The notes: a model not told the origin generated them from the sequence alone. Counted from the stretch's first letter, positions 1 through 9,527 are shown. The stretch: 64,000 bases of DNA from Pseudogemmobacter faecipullorum (GCF_020539525.1 NZ_JACDXX010000001.1:186001-250000), one strand, 5' to 3'. Translations and numbers: made by a program.

Positions 1-687
1 TTCTGCCGCCTCGCGGATTGCCATCCGGTCGGACTGTCCGGCGCGAATTTCCTCGGCCGCATGGGTCAGCGCCGCATAGAGCACCGGTGCCCTGGCCCGC
101 CCCTCTGGCGTCAGCTGCAGATTGCGCGATGACATGGCAAGGCCATCTGCCTCGCGCACGGTTTCACAGCCCACCACTTCCACCGGCAGGTTAAGATCGG
201 CCACCAGGCGCAGCACCACCTGCAGCTGCTGCCAGTCTTTCTGGCCGAAATAGCCCCGGCTGGCTTCGGTCATGCCGAAAAGCTTGGTCACCACCGTCGC
301 CACGCCATCAAAATGGCCCGGCCGCATCCGCCCCTCAAGCGGCTCGGAGACCCCGCCCACCGAGACCGAAGTGATGAAGCCCTCAGGATAGACTTCCTCA
401 ACCGGCGGCGAAAAGACCAGATCCACCGGCACCGTCGCCAGCAAAGACGCGTCATTCTCCAGCGTGCGCGGGTATTTTTTCAGATCGTCAGGATTGTTGA
501 ACTGCTTGGGGTTCACGAAAATCGTGGTGATTACCCTGCTGCATTCGGCCCGGGCGCGGCGTGCCAATGACAGATGGCCCTCATGCAGCGCACCCATGGT
601 CGGCACCACACCGATCACCTCGCCCGCAGCCCGCCAGGCCCTGACCTGGCTGCGCAGCCCGGCCACGCTCCGGATGATCGTCGTCAT
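1..687 (-). CDS. panC: Pantothenate synthetase PanC (N-terminal part; runs off window start)
   Basis: Joins pantoate and beta-alanine with ATP to give pantothenate, the last step of vitamin B5 synthesis in the cytoplasm. Reading the minus strand from an ATG at 685-687 gives a protein starting [12 protein letters not shown], with the nucleotidyl-transferase signature [13 protein letters not shown] near residues 29-41 and FVNPKQF after it, both typical of PanC. About 229 codons are present of a usual 280 or so, so the C-terminus lies outside the window. The start overlaps the stop of panB by one base (TAATG), so the two are one operon in the order panB-panC. Identification is secure. Confidence 0.95.
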   Translation of the reverse strand, partial: MTTIIRSVAGLRSQVRAWRAAGEVIGVVPTMGALHEGHLSLARRARAECSRVITTIFVNPKQFNNPDDLKKYPRTLENDASLLATVPVDLVFSPPVEEVYPEGFITSVSVGGVSEPLEGRMRPGHFDGVATVVTKLFGMTEASRGYFGQKDWQQLQVVLRLVADLNLPVEVVGCETVREADGLAMSSRNLQLTPEGRARAPVLYAALTHAAEEIRAGQSDRMAIREAAE

Positions 688-1523
688 TACTTCTGGCCTT
701 TTGCCGGCAGTTCATCGGGAAAGGAATGCTCAGGCCCCGGGAAGCTGCGGGCCCGCACTTCGGCGGCATAATCTGCAATCGCCGCATCAGCGGCCTTACC
801 CAGTTCGGCATAGCGTTTGACGAATTTCGGGCGGAAATCAGTAAACAGGCCCAGCATATCATCGATCACCAGCACCTGGCCGTCGCAATGCACGCCCGCC
901 CCGATGCCAACGGTCGGGATCGACAGCGCGGCCGTGATCCGGCCCGCCAGACCTTCGGGCACCTTTTCCAGCACCACCGAGAAGGCCCCCGCCGCCTTAA
1001 CCGCACGGGCATCGGCCATCAGCCGGTCTGCCTCGCCGCCGCGCCCCACCACTTTATAGCCGCCCAGCGTATTCACCGATTGCGGCGTCAGGCCGATATG
1101 CGCCATCACCGGCACCGCACGCGCGGTCAGAAAAGCGATAGTTTCGGCCATATGCTGGCCGCCTTCCAGCTTTACCGCAACCGCGCCGGTCTCAACCATC
1201 AGCCGCGAGGCATTGCGGAACGCCTGTTCGGGCCCCTCCTCATAAGAGCCAAAGGGCATATCGACCACCACCATGGCCTTCTGCGCGCCACGCACGACGG
1301 CCCGGCCATGCAAAATCATCATCTCCATCGTCACGCCGATGGTCGAAGGCAGGCCATGCAGCACCATGCCGAGACTGTCGCCGACCAGCAGCATATCGCA
1401 ATGCGGATCCGCCAGCCGCGCCACCGGCGTGGTATAGGCGGTGACCATAACCAGAGGGGCTTTGCCCTTCATCGCACGGATGTCGGGCGGCAGGACCGGT
1501 TTGAGAAAGGAGGTGGTGCTCAT
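687..1523 (-). CDS. panB: 3-methyl-2-oxobutanoate hydroxymethyltransferase PanB
   Basis: Transfers a hydroxymethyl group from 5,10-methylene-tetrahydrofolate to 2-oxoisovalerate to give ketopantoate, the first committed step of pantothenate synthesis. The 278-residue length is normal. Family hallmarks are visible: [12 protein letters not shown] near the N-terminus, the metal-site segment [19 protein letters not shown], and the catalytic-glutamate region [11 protein letters not shown], followed by TVGIGAG. The start ATG at 1521-1523 is preceded by no close upstream gene; the next gene is divergent and begins at 1792. panC follows with a one-base overlap. Confidence 0.97.
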   Translation of the reverse strand: MSTTSFLKPVLPPDIRAMKGKAPLVMVTAYTTPVARLADPHCDMLLVGDSLGMVLHGLPSTIGVTMEMMILHGRAVVRGAQKAMVVVDMPFGSYEEGPEQAFRNASRLMVETGAVAVKLEGGQHMAETIAFLTARAVPVMAHIGLTPQSVNTLGGYKVVGRGGEADRLMADARAVKAAGAFSVVLEKVPEGLAGRITAALSIPTVGIGAGVHCDGQVLVIDDMLGLFTDFRPKFVKRYAELGKAADAAIADYAAEVRARSFPGPEHSFPDELPAKGQK

Positions 1524-1791
1524 GGCTGGCAGTCCCGGTTAAGTCGCAACTCGGAGGCGAGGTGGCAGACAGGTCATCGGCACAGGCCGAGATCCGGGAT
1601 TCATCACCGGACTGCCCGGCATATGGACATAGTGATCCGGCATGTGCAAGAAACTTGCGCCGCAATGCAGCACAAGCGGCCGGGGCAGAGCGCGACATTT
1701 TCGCCACTTCCCGCCCTGCCCGCCCCTTGACGCAGCCCTCTCGCCTGCGCCCAATGGGTCAACCACTTCTGGTTGCAGATAAAGGCTGAAG

Positions 1792-2139
1792 ATGACCCAA
1801 CCGCTCACCCTGCGCGTCTCGCGCGATGGCGTAACCCCCGATGTTGAACGCCCCGATCCCGCTATCGTTCTGGAAGGCGATCCCGTCCATACCACCTGGA
1901 GCCTGGAAGAGCTCGACGGGCTTTATGCCGGGATGTGGCAGGCCACCAAAGGCAAATGGAAGGTCTCCTATGCCGAATGGGAATATGTCTATATTCACGA
2001 AGGCCATTCGATCCTGACCGATAAAGACGGCAAAGAGACCCATCTGAAAGCCGGGGACAGCTGGCTGATCCGCCCGGGCTTTGAAGGCACCTGGGAAGTG
2101 GTCGAGACCACGCTGAAGGATTATGTCATCCGCGGCTGA
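1792..2139 (+). CDS. Small cupin-domain protein (COG3450-like)
   Basis: A single-domain 115-residue protein with the cupin pattern: EWEYVYIHEGHSIL as strand-rich first half and LKAGDSWLIRPGFEGTWEVVE as the second. The relatives I recall are small one-domain cupins (COG3450, DUF861-like) with no assigned substrate. Residues usually binding metal are only partly kept, so enzymatic activity cannot be inferred. It is a lone gene, divergent from panB and convergent with the L,D-transpeptidase; a hairpin at 2178-2199 probably ends its transcript. Confidence 0.85.
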   Translation: MTQPLTLRVSRDGVTPDVERPDPAIVLEGDPVHTTWSLEELDGLYAGMWQATKGKWKVSYAEWEYVYIHEGHSILTDKDGKETHLKAGDSWLIRPGFEGTWEVVETTLKDYVIRG

Positions 2140-2177
2140 GCCAGGCCGCCGCCCCGGGGCAGGCGCCCGATGAATAA

Positions 2178-2199
2178 GGGCCATCCCCCGGGATGGCCC
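2178..2199. terminator. Putative bidirectional rho-independent terminator
   Basis: A 9-bp perfect stem (GGGCCATCC with GGATGGCCC) around a 4-base loop, followed on the plus strand by TTTG. It lies between the convergent cupin and L,D-transpeptidase genes, where a shared terminator is expected. The T-run is short, so strength is uncertain. Confidence 0.6.
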
Positions 2200-2230
2200 T
2201 TTGATGTTTCAGCGCTAACCCAGGACCGGC

Positions 2231-3139
2231 TCAGGAGCGCTTTGCCACCTCAACAACCTCAGCGGCTGCGCATTGCTCCGGGTTCAGGCCCTGACGTTTG
2301 CACTGGCGCTGCCGCTTGGCCTCGGCCTTTACGGCCGCCTTGCGGGCAGCCTCCTCATCTTTCAGCTTTTTCTCGGCCGCATCGCGTTCTGCTGCGGCGA
2401 TACGTTCCTGATCTTTGGCCTTTTTCGCGATATTCTCGGGGGTTTCCGGCACGGCACGGCCCCAGGCATCATCCATATAGGGGCCCTCGGCCGCGAGGCT
2501 TTCCTCAAGCGTGCGCACCTTCACTTTCGTGCCATTGGCAACCTCGTCATAGAGGCCGATCACATCCTGATTAAACATGCGGATACAGCCGGCGCTGGTG
2601 GCCAGACCGATGGCACGGTTGTCGATCGAGCCATGGATGCGGAACATCGTGTCGCGGCCACCGCGATAGAGATACAGCGCGCGCGAGCTGAGCGGATTGT
2701 CGAGCCCGCCCGGCAGACCACCGGCGAAGGCGGCATACATCTCAGGCTGGCGGCGGATCATATTGGCGGTCGGCGTCCATGAGGGCCAGTGCGCCTTGCG
2801 GCCGATATAGCCCTTGCCGCGGAAGGAAGTGCCCTCACGCCCGACGGCAATCGCATAGCGGGTGGCGCGGCCATCCGGCTTCACCCAATAGAGTTTGCGC
2901 GCGAAGACATCGACAACGATGGTGCCGGGCGCATCGGCATGGGGATAATCAACCTCGGTCTTGCGATGCGCTTCGGTCAGATATTGCGGCTCGACGGCAG
3001 GGATTTCATAGCCCCCGTCCACAAGCGCTTCATAACCGGCAACAGCTGCCGGCGCCTCTTCGATCTTTTCTCGGCTGCTGCAGGCAGCAAGAACGGCAAG
3101 CGCGGCAATGGCGAACAGGCGGGAAAGACTAAAATGCAC
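2231..3139 (-). CDS. L,D-transpeptidase (YkuD domain) lipoprotein
   Basis: Predicted to cross-link peptidoglycan peptides, or attach proteins to them, in the periplasm. The N-terminus carries a lipoprotein signal with the lipobox LAAC followed by SS (Cys at residue 20). The YkuD catalytic block is present: HGSIDNRAIG followed by TSAGCIRM, giving the His and the Cys nucleophile in the SxGCxR arrangement common in alphaproteobacteria. The C-terminal third is a charged Lys/Glu/Ala-rich tail. The start codon is GTG at 3137-3139, chosen because it gives an intact signal peptide. It is a single-gene unit. Confidence 0.9.
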   Translation of the reverse strand: MHFSLSRLFAIAALAVLAACSSREKIEEAPAAVAGYEALVDGGYEIPAVEPQYLTEAHRKTEVDYPHADAPGTIVVDVFARKLYWVKPDGRATRYAIAVGREGTSFRGKGYIGRKAHWPSWTPTANMIRRQPEMYAAFAGGLPGGLDNPLSSRALYLYRGGRDTMFRIHGSIDNRAIGLATSAGCIRMFNQDVIGLYDEVANGTKVKVRTLEESLAAEGPYMDDAWGRAVPETPENIAKKAKDQERIAAAERDAAEKKLKDEEAARKAAVKAEAKRQRQCKRQGLNPEQCAAAEVVEVAKRS

Positions 3140-3579
3140 AGGATATATCTCGTCTGAGGGTGGGCGCGAGTCGGAGCAGCCCGGGCGCCCGGGCAGAATT
3201 CAGCTTGCGCCATGCGCGGCAGGATCCGTCAAGCCCCCGGGCCGGAGCGCCCTGCAGTTTCCTGAAGATTCAGAAAATTCGCGGTAAAGTGTTGCGCCGC
3301 AATCACCCCTCGCCCCCGGATGGGATCTGGCACGACCAGAAGGAAGATTGCGGGTCTGGCTGGTGCTTCCGGATCCGGACCGGCATGTGCTGCGGGTTCT
3401 GCCCGGGCTGTGCCGGATGTGCCGGGTCGGAAAGCGTGGATGAGCTTAAGCAGCGGATCACCAGAAAATCCCCGGCTCGGGGCAAAGGCTGAAACCTGTA
3501 TGGCTGCTGCATCACGAACGCAGCCGGTCAGGTTGCTCCGCTCAGACCGGCCGCGTCCGGCGGGCCAGGGGCTGCGCGC
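3140..3579. other. Intergenic stretch without a convincing gene
   Basis: About 440 bases between the start of the L,D-transpeptidase gene and the end of moaE. A cysteine-rich open frame on the plus strand (3160-3492) has no homologue I recognise and no good ribosome site. The only clear structure is a perfect 16-bp GC palindrome at 3179-3194, listed separately. The left part presumably carries the transpeptidase promoter. I see no tRNA or small RNA with a recognisable fold. Confidence 0.5.
3179..3194. repeat. Perfect 16-bp palindrome upstream of the L,D-transpeptidase gene
   Basis: GCCCGGGCGCCCGGGC reads the same on both strands. It sits 40 bases before the GTG start of the transpeptidase gene, in the leader or promoter zone. 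It could be an operator or a strong RNA hairpin in the leader, but very GC-rich genomes produce such palindromes by chance. Confidence 0.4.
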
Positions 3580-4023
3580 TCAGCTCCAGCGCTGCAGCGC
3601 CGCCTCATCGCTGTCCTTCGCCGCCACCCAGGAACTGCCTGCGGCGCTGATTTCTTTCTTCCAGAAAGGAGCGCGGGATTTCAGATAATCCATCAGGAAG
3701 TCTGCCGCCGCAAAGGCCGCGGCACGGTGCCGCGCCGCCGTCGCCACCATCATGATCGGCTCTCCCGGCTGCAGCCGGCCATAGCGATGGATCACCAGCC
3801 CCTGGCTCAGCTGCCAGCGCCTATGGGCCTCAGCCAGGATATTGCCGATCGCGCGCTCGGTCATGGCCGGGTAGTGTTCGATTTCAAGGGCACTCAGCCG
3901 GCCCTCCTCATCGCGGACCAGCCCGGTGAAGCTGACCACTGCTCCGGCGCCCGCGCTGCTGGCAGTGAACTGGTTCAGCATCGCCCCCGGATCGAAAGCC
4001 GCTTGCTGGATCACGATCTGCAT
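3580..4023 (-). CDS. moaE: Molybdopterin synthase catalytic subunit MoaE
   Basis: Large subunit of molybdopterin synthase, which puts two sulfurs on precursor Z (cPMP) using the thiocarboxylate of MoaD. The 147-residue length fits. Characteristic segments are GAVVSFTGLVRD near residue 27, ALEIEHYPAM, the VATAARHRAAAF stretch, and the active-site lysines in YLKSRAPFWKKE (K115, K122). A GGGAGG ribosome site precedes the ATG. It is the third gene of pgsA-moaD-moaE, 23 bases after moaD. The cofactor it helps make is needed by the formate dehydrogenase encoded at 14-20 kb. Confidence 0.96.
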   Translation of the reverse strand: MQIVIQQAAFDPGAMLNQFTASSAGAGAVVSFTGLVRDEEGRLSALEIEHYPAMTERAIGNILAEAHRRWQLSQGLVIHRYGRLQPGEPIMMVATAARHRAAAFAAADFLMDYLKSRAPFWKKEISAAGSSWVAAKDSDEAALQRWS

Positions 4024-4046
4024 GGCCGCCTCCCTGCTGTGCCGGA

Positions 4047-4295
4047 TCAGCCGCCGGTCATCGGCGGGAAGAAGGCCACTTCCCGCACCCCGGCGAGAGG
4101 GCTGTCGAAACCGGCCAGCTCCTGATCCAGCGCGACGCGCAGCGCTGATATGTCTGAAAATGCCAGGGCATAACGCTCTTCCCGGGCCGCGAGTTCCTCG
4201 ATCAGCGCCTGAACCGTGAGCGCTGAGGTCTCAACTTTTTCGCGCGGCAGGCCGATCCGCTCGCGCAGCCAGGCAAAATACAGAACCTCAATCAT
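4047..4295 (-). CDS. moaD: Molybdopterin synthase sulfur-carrier subunit MoaD
   Basis: An 82-residue ubiquitin-like sulfur carrier. The C-terminus ends in the diagnostic Gly-Gly (FPPMTGG), which is activated by adenylation and carries sulfur as a thiocarboxylate into MoaE. The N-terminus IEVLYFAWLRERIGL is typical of the family. Its ATG overlaps the pgsA stop by four bases, so it is translationally coupled to pgsA, and moaE follows directly. Confidence 0.95.
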   Translation of the reverse strand: MIEVLYFAWLRERIGLPREKVETSALTVQALIEELAAREERYALAFSDISALRVALDQELAGFDSPLAGVREVAFFPPMTGG

Positions 4296-4957
4296 GGCTC
4301 ATCCCGCAGATAAGGCTTTGCCTTGACGAAATATTCCCAGCCGGTGAGGGCAGTCAGGATCGCCGCCACCCAAATCAGGACCAGGCCGATGATATTCACA
4401 AAAGAGGCGCAGTCGCGCGTGCCACAGGCACGGACAGGATCTGCCAGCCCGCTGCGAACCGCTTCGGCATATTGCTCGACCGTCATGCCCTTCATAGCCA
4501 GAACATTCTGGGCCTCCAGCCCGGTGCCGAGGAAGAGGCAGGCAATCGCCACCATCTGCGCGGTGGTCTTCCATTTCGCCAGTTTCGTCACCTTCAGCGT
4601 ACCGGCTTTGCCGCCGATGAATTCACGCAGACCCGAGACGAAGACCTCGCGGAACAGGATCACCGTGGCTGGCAGGATCAGCCAGGGATTCATGCCATTA
4701 TAGCCGGTCAGCACCATGATCGCGATCAGCACCATCGCCTTATCGGCAATCGGATCAAGCATGGCACCGAATTTTGATTCCTGTTTCCACAGCCGGGCGA
4801 GATAGCCGTCAAAATAGTCGGTGATTGCCGCACCTACGAACAGCGACAAAGCCAGCCAGTCGGCCCAGGGCCGGTGGAAGTAGAGAAACATCACCGCAAC
4901 ACCCGGCGCTGCAAGCAGGCGCAGGAAGGTCAGCGTATTGGGAAGCGTCCATTTCAT
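4292..4957 (-). CDS. pgsA: CDP-diacylglycerol--glycerol-3-phosphate 3-phosphatidyltransferase PgsA
   Basis: Inner-membrane enzyme making phosphatidylglycerol phosphate, the precursor of phosphatidylglycerol and cardiolipin. The CDP-alcohol phosphatidyltransferase signature is perfect: D-G-x2-A-R-x8-G-x3-D-x3-D in DYFDGYLARLWK...GAMLDPIADK. Several hydrophobic helices are visible at the N-terminus, mid-protein and C-terminus; 221 residues is usual. It leads the pgsA-moaD-moaE operon, an arrangement common near uvrC in alphaproteobacteria. Confidence 0.95.
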   Translation of the reverse strand: MKWTLPNTLTFLRLLAAPGVAVMFLYFHRPWADWLALSLFVGAAITDYFDGYLARLWKQESKFGAMLDPIADKAMVLIAIMVLTGYNGMNPWLILPATVILFREVFVSGLREFIGGKAGTLKVTKLAKWKTTAQMVAIACLFLGTGLEAQNVLAMKGMTVEQYAEAVRSGLADPVRACGTRDCASFVNIIGLVLIWVAAILTALTGWEYFVKAKPYLRDEP

Positions 4958-5132
4958 GGCGGCATTGGTAGCCCAAGCCAGGCGCGGGGGGAAGTCCCAG
5001 CCCGCCCGGCAAAGCAGGCGCGACCTTAATACATCAGATCTGTCCCCTCCGGGGCCAGACCACTCACGCAGTCGACGCGATGCGCGGCCCGCCAGCTTCC
5101 TGCCGGACCGTTCCCGGGAACCTGCCCCCGCG

Positions 5133-6386
5133 CTATTCTGCCGCCAGCACCTGGCGCTCGGGGCCGCGCAGCATGGTCAGCGCGTGATCAATCGCGGTCG
5201 CGCGGTCCATCAGCGCCTTCAGGCTTTCCGAGACCGAGGCCTGGACCTCATCGATCCGGTCAATGGTCGCGGTGAGGGCGGCCTGGCTTTCCTGGGTCTT
5301 GCGGCTTTCCACCCGGGCCAGAATGCGGATCGTATCAAGGCCAAGGATCATCCGGCGCAGATCCATACTGGCCTCGGTCAGGACCGAGGCGAGCCGGGCC
5401 GCCTCTTTCAGCGAGACCCGGGCCGAGACCTGACTGTCGCGGATCACCCCTTCCAGCACCTGGCCTTCGACCCGGCGCTCATCGCCGTCAAAATCGGGCT
5501 CATCACGCTCGGACTGATAAAGCGCCACCAGCTCGCCCTGGAGCCGCGAGGTTCCGGCCAGAATCAGGCTGCGCCGCACCGCAATGGCCATCTGGCCACA
5601 GAGATTGCCCTTACCCGAGACAAATTCTGACAATCGGCGGGAAATCTCTTCCGAGGAGCTTTTGTAATTCACCGAGATCTGGCTGATCGGCCCGCCCTGG
5701 GGCTCAAGCCTTGCCGCCACGAGGCGCATATTGACCGGCAGCAGCACCAGATCAGAAAACTGCGCCACCAGCCGCGCCTGTTCGGACAGGGTCTCGGTCA
5801 GCAGCGACAGCAGTGAGGCGAGAGCCTCGGTCGCGCGGTCAACCGGGCGTTTGAGCTGCAGATCGCGCGAGCGGATCTCGACCGCCAGAGCCTGGGCCGC
5901 GAAAGCATCATAGCTGGCAAAACCAAGCGCATTCAGCCGCGACAGCAGGATCTGCGAAGAAGCCTCGGCCGTAAGCCCCTCAGTTTTTTCGCGCTCGCGC
6001 AAAGCGGCATATTCGCTGCGGATCTGGGCAAACAGCGGGCCCGAGGGGCGCAGCCGCACCGAAAAATACCCGCCCTCGCAGGGCATGGCCGCAGCCAGAA
6101 CCCAGTAATAGCCGCCATCCGCCTTTTTATTCTTTACATAGCCGACCGCCGGTTCGCCCGCTTTCAGCATCTGCCAGAACAGATGAAAAAAGCCTTTTGG
6201 CATATCGGGATGGCGGATCACCCGATGCGGGGCGCCGATCAGTTCGGCCCAGGGTATGCCCGCCATCCGGCGAAACACCGAATTGCCGGAGCGGATCAGC
6301 CCCCGCGTGCAGGTGCGGGAATAGATCAGTTCAGAGAAAGCGAACTCGGCCTCCCCCCCCTCTGCCAGATCGGAAAAAGCGCTCAC
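5133..6386 (-). CDS. PAS-domain protein with degenerate chemoreceptor-like helical region
   Basis: The N-terminal PAS domain (about residues 15-115) has the Aer-like core IRSGNSVFRRMAGIP...HRVIRHPDMPKGFF, seen in redox or energy sensors. After a helical linker, residues 213-252 resemble the hairpin tip of methyl-accepting chemotaxis proteins, with VNMRLVAARLEP standing where the usual LNAAIEAARAGE block would be, then a long helical C-terminus. The tip residues that contact CheA/CheW are not well kept, and no membrane segment is evident, so this is probably a cytoplasmic sensor rather than a working chemoreceptor. GTG start at 6384-6386 with an AAGGGGG ribosome site. Confidence 0.75.
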   Translation of the reverse strand: MSAFSDLAEGGEAEFAFSELIYSRTCTRGLIRSGNSVFRRMAGIPWAELIGAPHRVIRHPDMPKGFFHLFWQMLKAGEPAVGYVKNKKADGGYYWVLAAAMPCEGGYFSVRLRPSGPLFAQIRSEYAALREREKTEGLTAEASSQILLSRLNALGFASYDAFAAQALAVEIRSRDLQLKRPVDRATEALASLLSLLTETLSEQARLVAQFSDLVLLPVNMRLVAARLEPQGGPISQISVNYKSSSEEISRRLSEFVSGKGNLCGQMAIAVRRSLILAGTSRLQGELVALYQSERDEPDFDGDERRVEGQVLEGVIRDSQVSARVSLKEAARLASVLTEASMDLRRMILGLDTIRILARVESRKTQESQAALTATIDRIDEVQASVSESLKALMDRATAIDHALTMLRGPERQVLAAE

Positions 6387-6443
6387 CTCTGCCCCCTTGC
6401 TCTGTGCCGGGGATCATCTTCGCAGCCAGAGGTTAAGAACCCC

Positions 6444-7142
6444 TTAGCCGCCACCGGGCGGCTCATCACCCCGCCGCCCGAGGCCGGGCCCCATGCCCAT
6501 CCCCATGCCACCCCCCGCCGCGAGGCCAGCGCCACCCGCTCCGCCACCGCCACCGCTACCACCGGCGCGCTCGCCACTGCGGCCGGACCGGCCACCGGAT
6601 GCGGCGGGCCGCGTCGGGCCCTGCGAGGGGATCCCGACCCCCTCCGGCACCGGCTCCAGATCAAGAGCCTTGCGGATATAATCGCGCAGCGAGACCACCA
6701 GCTCTGCGGTCGGCACCGGGCGGCCTTCGGCCATATCCCGGGCGGCGCTGGCCGCCAGCCGGACCTGATCTTCGGTGCCGAGCAGGATGATATCTGAAAG
6801 CGCCGCCTCAACCGCATCCCTTATGGCACGGCTGCGCTCCTGGCGCGCGGCCGCACTGGCCACCACCGAGGTCTCGGCCCCCTCGGCCTCCAGCCGTGCT
6901 TTCAGATCGCGCAGATGGGTCGGATCCACCGTCAGGCTGCCGGTGAACGAGCCGCCGAGGGTCTTATAAGCGGCGATCAGCACCCGCAGCCGCTCATTGA
7001 TCTGGCGGTTCATCCTTTGCTGGCGCTGCTGGATCGTCAGCATCATCAGAATGCGGATCCCCATGCCGATCAGTGTGACCAGCAGCAGGCCACCAAGGGT
7101 GCTGAGCACACCCTGCCAGGAGGAAAAGTCCAGAAACCGCAT
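6444..7142 (-). CDS. Membrane-anchored protein of unknown function with Gly-rich tail
   Basis: I do not recognise this 232-residue protein. It has one N-terminal membrane segment (about residues 10-36), then a cytoplasmic charged helical region with many Arg and Gln (QRQQRMNRQINERLRV), a middle domain to about residue 165, and a low-complexity tail of Gly, Ala, Arg and Met repeats (GGGMGMGMGPG). Start ATG at 7140-7142 follows a GGAG site. It lies between uvrC and the PAS protein on the same strand, 57 bases before the latter. The Gly-rich tail is a composition feature and no function should be inferred from it. Confidence 0.65.
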   Translation of the reverse strand: MRFLDFSSWQGVLSTLGGLLLVTLIGMGIRILMMLTIQQRQQRMNRQINERLRVLIAAYKTLGGSFTGSLTVDPTHLRDLKARLEAEGAETSVVASAAARQERSRAIRDAVEAALSDIILLGTEDQVRLAASAARDMAEGRPVPTAELVVSLRDYIRKALDLEPVPEGVGIPSQGPTRPAASGGRSGRSGERAGGSGGGGGAGGAGLAAGGGMGMGMGPGLGRRGDEPPGGG

Positions 7143-7213
7143 ACCACCTGCTCCCGCTTTAGCGTTTCGGACATCCCGCCGGCTCAGACCTGACGCCGGC
7201 CCGGATGCCGATT

Positions 7214-9067
7214 TCAGTCGTGATGGAAGAAATTGTAAACTGTCTCAGCCATTGCGGCCGAAATTCCCTCGACCACCATCAGATCCGGTAAAGCCGCGCG
7301 GCTGACCGCCTTGGCCGAGCCGAAATGCGCCAGCAGGGCCCGCTTACGCGCCGCCCCAACCCCTGGCACCTCGTCCAGCGGGGTGGCACCCACGGTTTTC
7401 GCCCGTTTCGCCCGATGCGCGCCATTGGCCCAGCGGTGCGCCTCATCGCGCAGGCGCTGGATGAAATAGAGCACCGGATCATTGCGCTGCAAAGCAAAGG
7501 GGCGCTGTCCGGGGCGATAAAACTCTTCTTTGCCATGGTCGCGGTCAATGCCCTTGGCCACGCCAATCACCGCCAGATCCTGCACCCCCAGATCGCCAAG
7601 AATCTCCATCACCGCCGAAACCTGGCCTGCGCCGCCATCGATCAGCAGCAGATCGGGCCAGGTCTCGGTCTGGCGCTCGGGGTCTTCCTTCATCAGCCGC
7701 TCAAAGCGCCGGGTCATCACTTCGCGCATCATGCCAAAATCATCGCCGGCCGCGCCCGCCTCGCCCTTGATGTTGAATTTGCGATATTGCGACTTCATAA
7801 AGCCTTCCGGCCCGGCCACCACCATGCCGCCGACCGGATGCGCACCCTGGATATGCGCGTTATCATAGATCTCAATCCGCTCCGGCATCGCCTCAAGGCC
7901 AAAGGCCTCGGTCATCCCCTCCAGCAACCGCCGCTGCGTCGCCGATTCCGACATCCGCCGCGCCAGGCTTTCGCGGGCATTGCGCGCCGCATTCTCGACC
8001 AGCGCGGCCTTTTCACCACGCTGCGGCACCGCCAGCTCGATCCGGTGCCCGGCGCGCTCAGACAAAGCTGCGCTGACCAGATCGGCATTCTCCAGCTCAT
8101 GTGACAGCAGGATCAGCCGCGCCGGGTCTTTATTGTCGTAAAACTGGGTCAGGAAGGCCTCGAGGATCTCGGCCTCTTCCGCGCCTGAGCCGGTGCGCGG
8201 GTAGAAATCCTGATTGCCCCAGCTCTGATTGGCGCGGATGAAGAAGACCTGCACACAGGCCTGACCATGTTCGAGATGGACCGCCACCACATCCGCCTCG
8301 GGCACCGAACGCGGGTTGATGCCCTGGGCGGTCTGTACCGCCGTCAGGGCCTGAATCCGGTCACGCAGGGCGGCGGCGCGCTCAAATTCCATCTCATCCG
8401 AGGCCTGCTGCATCTGCCCCGCCAGCTCGGCCTGCAGGTTTGAGCTTTTGCCCGAAAGAAAGCGCTCGGCATCCCCGACCAGCGCGTCATATTCGGCTGA
8501 CGAGACTTTCCCCACGCAGGGCGCGGCGCAGCGTTTGATCTGATATTGCAGACAGGGCCGGGTACGGCTGGCAAATATACTGTCCGTACAGTTGCGCAGC
8601 AAAAACACCTTCTGCAGCTGGTTCAGGGTACGGTTGACCGCCCCCGCGCTGGCAAAGGGGCCAAAGTAACTGCCCTTTTCCTTACGCGCGCCACGGTGCT
8701 TTTTCAGCTGCGGAAAGTCATGTCCCTTGCCGATCAGGATATAGGGGAAGGACTTATCATCCCGCATCAGCACATTGTAGCGCGGCTTCAGCTGCTTGAT
8801 CAGGTTTTGCTCCAGCAGCAGCGCCTCGACCTCGGTCCGGGTCGAAAGAAACATCATCGACGCGGTTTCCGAGATCATCCGCTGAATCCGGCCCGAATTC
8901 CCGGTGGGTCGCGCGTAATTCGACACCCTCGCCTTCAGATTGCGCGCTTTGCCGACATACAGCACTTCAGAGGCGGCATTGAGCATGCGGTAGACCCCGG
9001 GGCTGCTGTCGAGCAGCCGCAGATAGTCCTGGATGACGTCATATCCGCTGCGGTCAGGTCTGGTCAT
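7214..9067 (-). CDS. uvrC: Excinuclease ABC subunit UvrC
   Basis: Makes both incisions around damaged bases after handover from UvrA/UvrB. Domains in order: GIY-YIG nuclease at the N-terminus (SPGVYRML...[13 protein letters not shown]), a conserved Cys-rich segment ([21 protein letters not shown]), a UVR helix motif ([20 protein letters not shown]), the RNase-H-like 5' nuclease domain ([30 protein letters not shown]), and paired helix-hairpin-helix at the C-terminus ([15 protein letters not shown]). The ATG at 9065-9067 is preferred to an in-frame TTG at 9088. A long AT-rich region precedes it. Confidence 0.96.
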   Translation of the reverse strand: MTRPDRSGYDVIQDYLRLLDSSPGVYRMLNAASEVLYVGKARNLKARVSNYARPTGNSGRIQRMISETASMMFLSTRTEVEALLLEQNLIKQLKPRYNVLMRDDKSFPYILIGKGHDFPQLKKHRGARKEKGSYFGPFASAGAVNRTLNQLQKVFLLRNCTDSIFASRTRPCLQYQIKRCAAPCVGKVSSAEYDALVGDAERFLSGKSSNLQAELAGQMQQASDEMEFERAAALRDRIQALTAVQTAQGINPRSVPEADVVAVHLEHGQACVQVFFIRANQSWGNQDFYPRTGSGAEEAEILEAFLTQFYDNKDPARLILLSHELENADLVSAALSERAGHRIELAVPQRGEKAALVENAARNARESLARRMSESATQRRLLEGMTEAFGLEAMPERIEIYDNAHIQGAHPVGGMVVAGPEGFMKSQYRKFNIKGEAGAAGDDFGMMREVMTRRFERLMKEDPERQTETWPDLLLIDGGAGQVSAVMEILGDLGVQDLAVIGVAKGIDRDHGKEEFYRPGQRPFALQRNDPVLYFIQRLRDEAHRWANGAHRAKRAKTVGATPLDEVPGVGAARKRALLAHFGSAKAVSRAALPDLMVVEGISAAMAETVYNFFHHD

Positions 9068-9527
9068 GGCACGGGTCCGGAAAAGCAAAACAACGAGAGC
9101 GGGGCCTCAGAGCGATTCTGCCCCCCGGCTGCAATGAAGCCAGGCCCCGGGCAAGAGGGAAGAAGTCCACGGTTTCTGTGGATAACCGCGAGGAAAAACT
9201 TTCGTGAGCGTCAATATTCCCTTGTTTTAAAGCGTGATCCAACGATTGCCTGTTTTTTAGGCAGTTTATTAAATCACTGAAATAAAAAGAAATTATTTTA
9301 CAACCTGAGCAAAGCATTGAGATACATAGGGATTTCGTCACAGCGCTGTTACCTGAAGGGCTACGGTGTACAACTTACGCAGCTTCCCTGTCTGAGCCGG
9401 GTCCGGAGCCGCAATGCGCCGCCTCAGGCGACGAATCCACCCCCTGCATCTGGCCTGAAAAACCGCAAGCCCTGGCGGTGGATCAGAGTGTCGCATCAAG
9501 GCTCTGGCGGGGTACCGGTCTTTTGCC
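9068..9527. other. AT-rich intergenic region upstream of uvrC
   Basis: About 460 bases between the end of the SDR gene and the start of uvrC. The segment 9200-9345 is strikingly AT-rich compared with its surroundings (runs such as GAAATAAAAAGAAATTATTT). It holds a consensus DnaA box (9177-9185) and a weak 5-bp hairpin around TTTTTT near 9247-9262. I see no LexA (GTTC-N7-GTTC) box and no gene. It probably carries the uvrC promoter; the AT-richness may be promoter-related or mark an unseen small RNA. Confidence 0.5.
9177..9185 (-). promoter_or_regulatory. Consensus DnaA box
   Basis: TGTGGATAA is the reverse complement of the strongest DnaA box TTATCCACA. It lies about 110 bases upstream of the uvrC start and beside the AT-rich tract. 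A single box does not make an origin; it may be a regulatory site or chance. Confidence 0.4.

Noticed and set aside
3160-3492. Cysteine-rich 110-codon plus-strand frame between the L,D-transpeptidase and moaE genes
   Set aside because: No ribosome site, no homologue I recognise, and composition like neighbouring noncoding DNA.
9054-9341. Small minus-strand frame upstream of uvrC
   Set aside because: It runs through the AT-rich region into the uvrC start with no ribosome site, and its product shows no domain or signal.
9100-9350. Replication origin
   Set aside because: Only one DnaA box is present, without a cluster or neighbouring dnaA, parAB or gidA genes.
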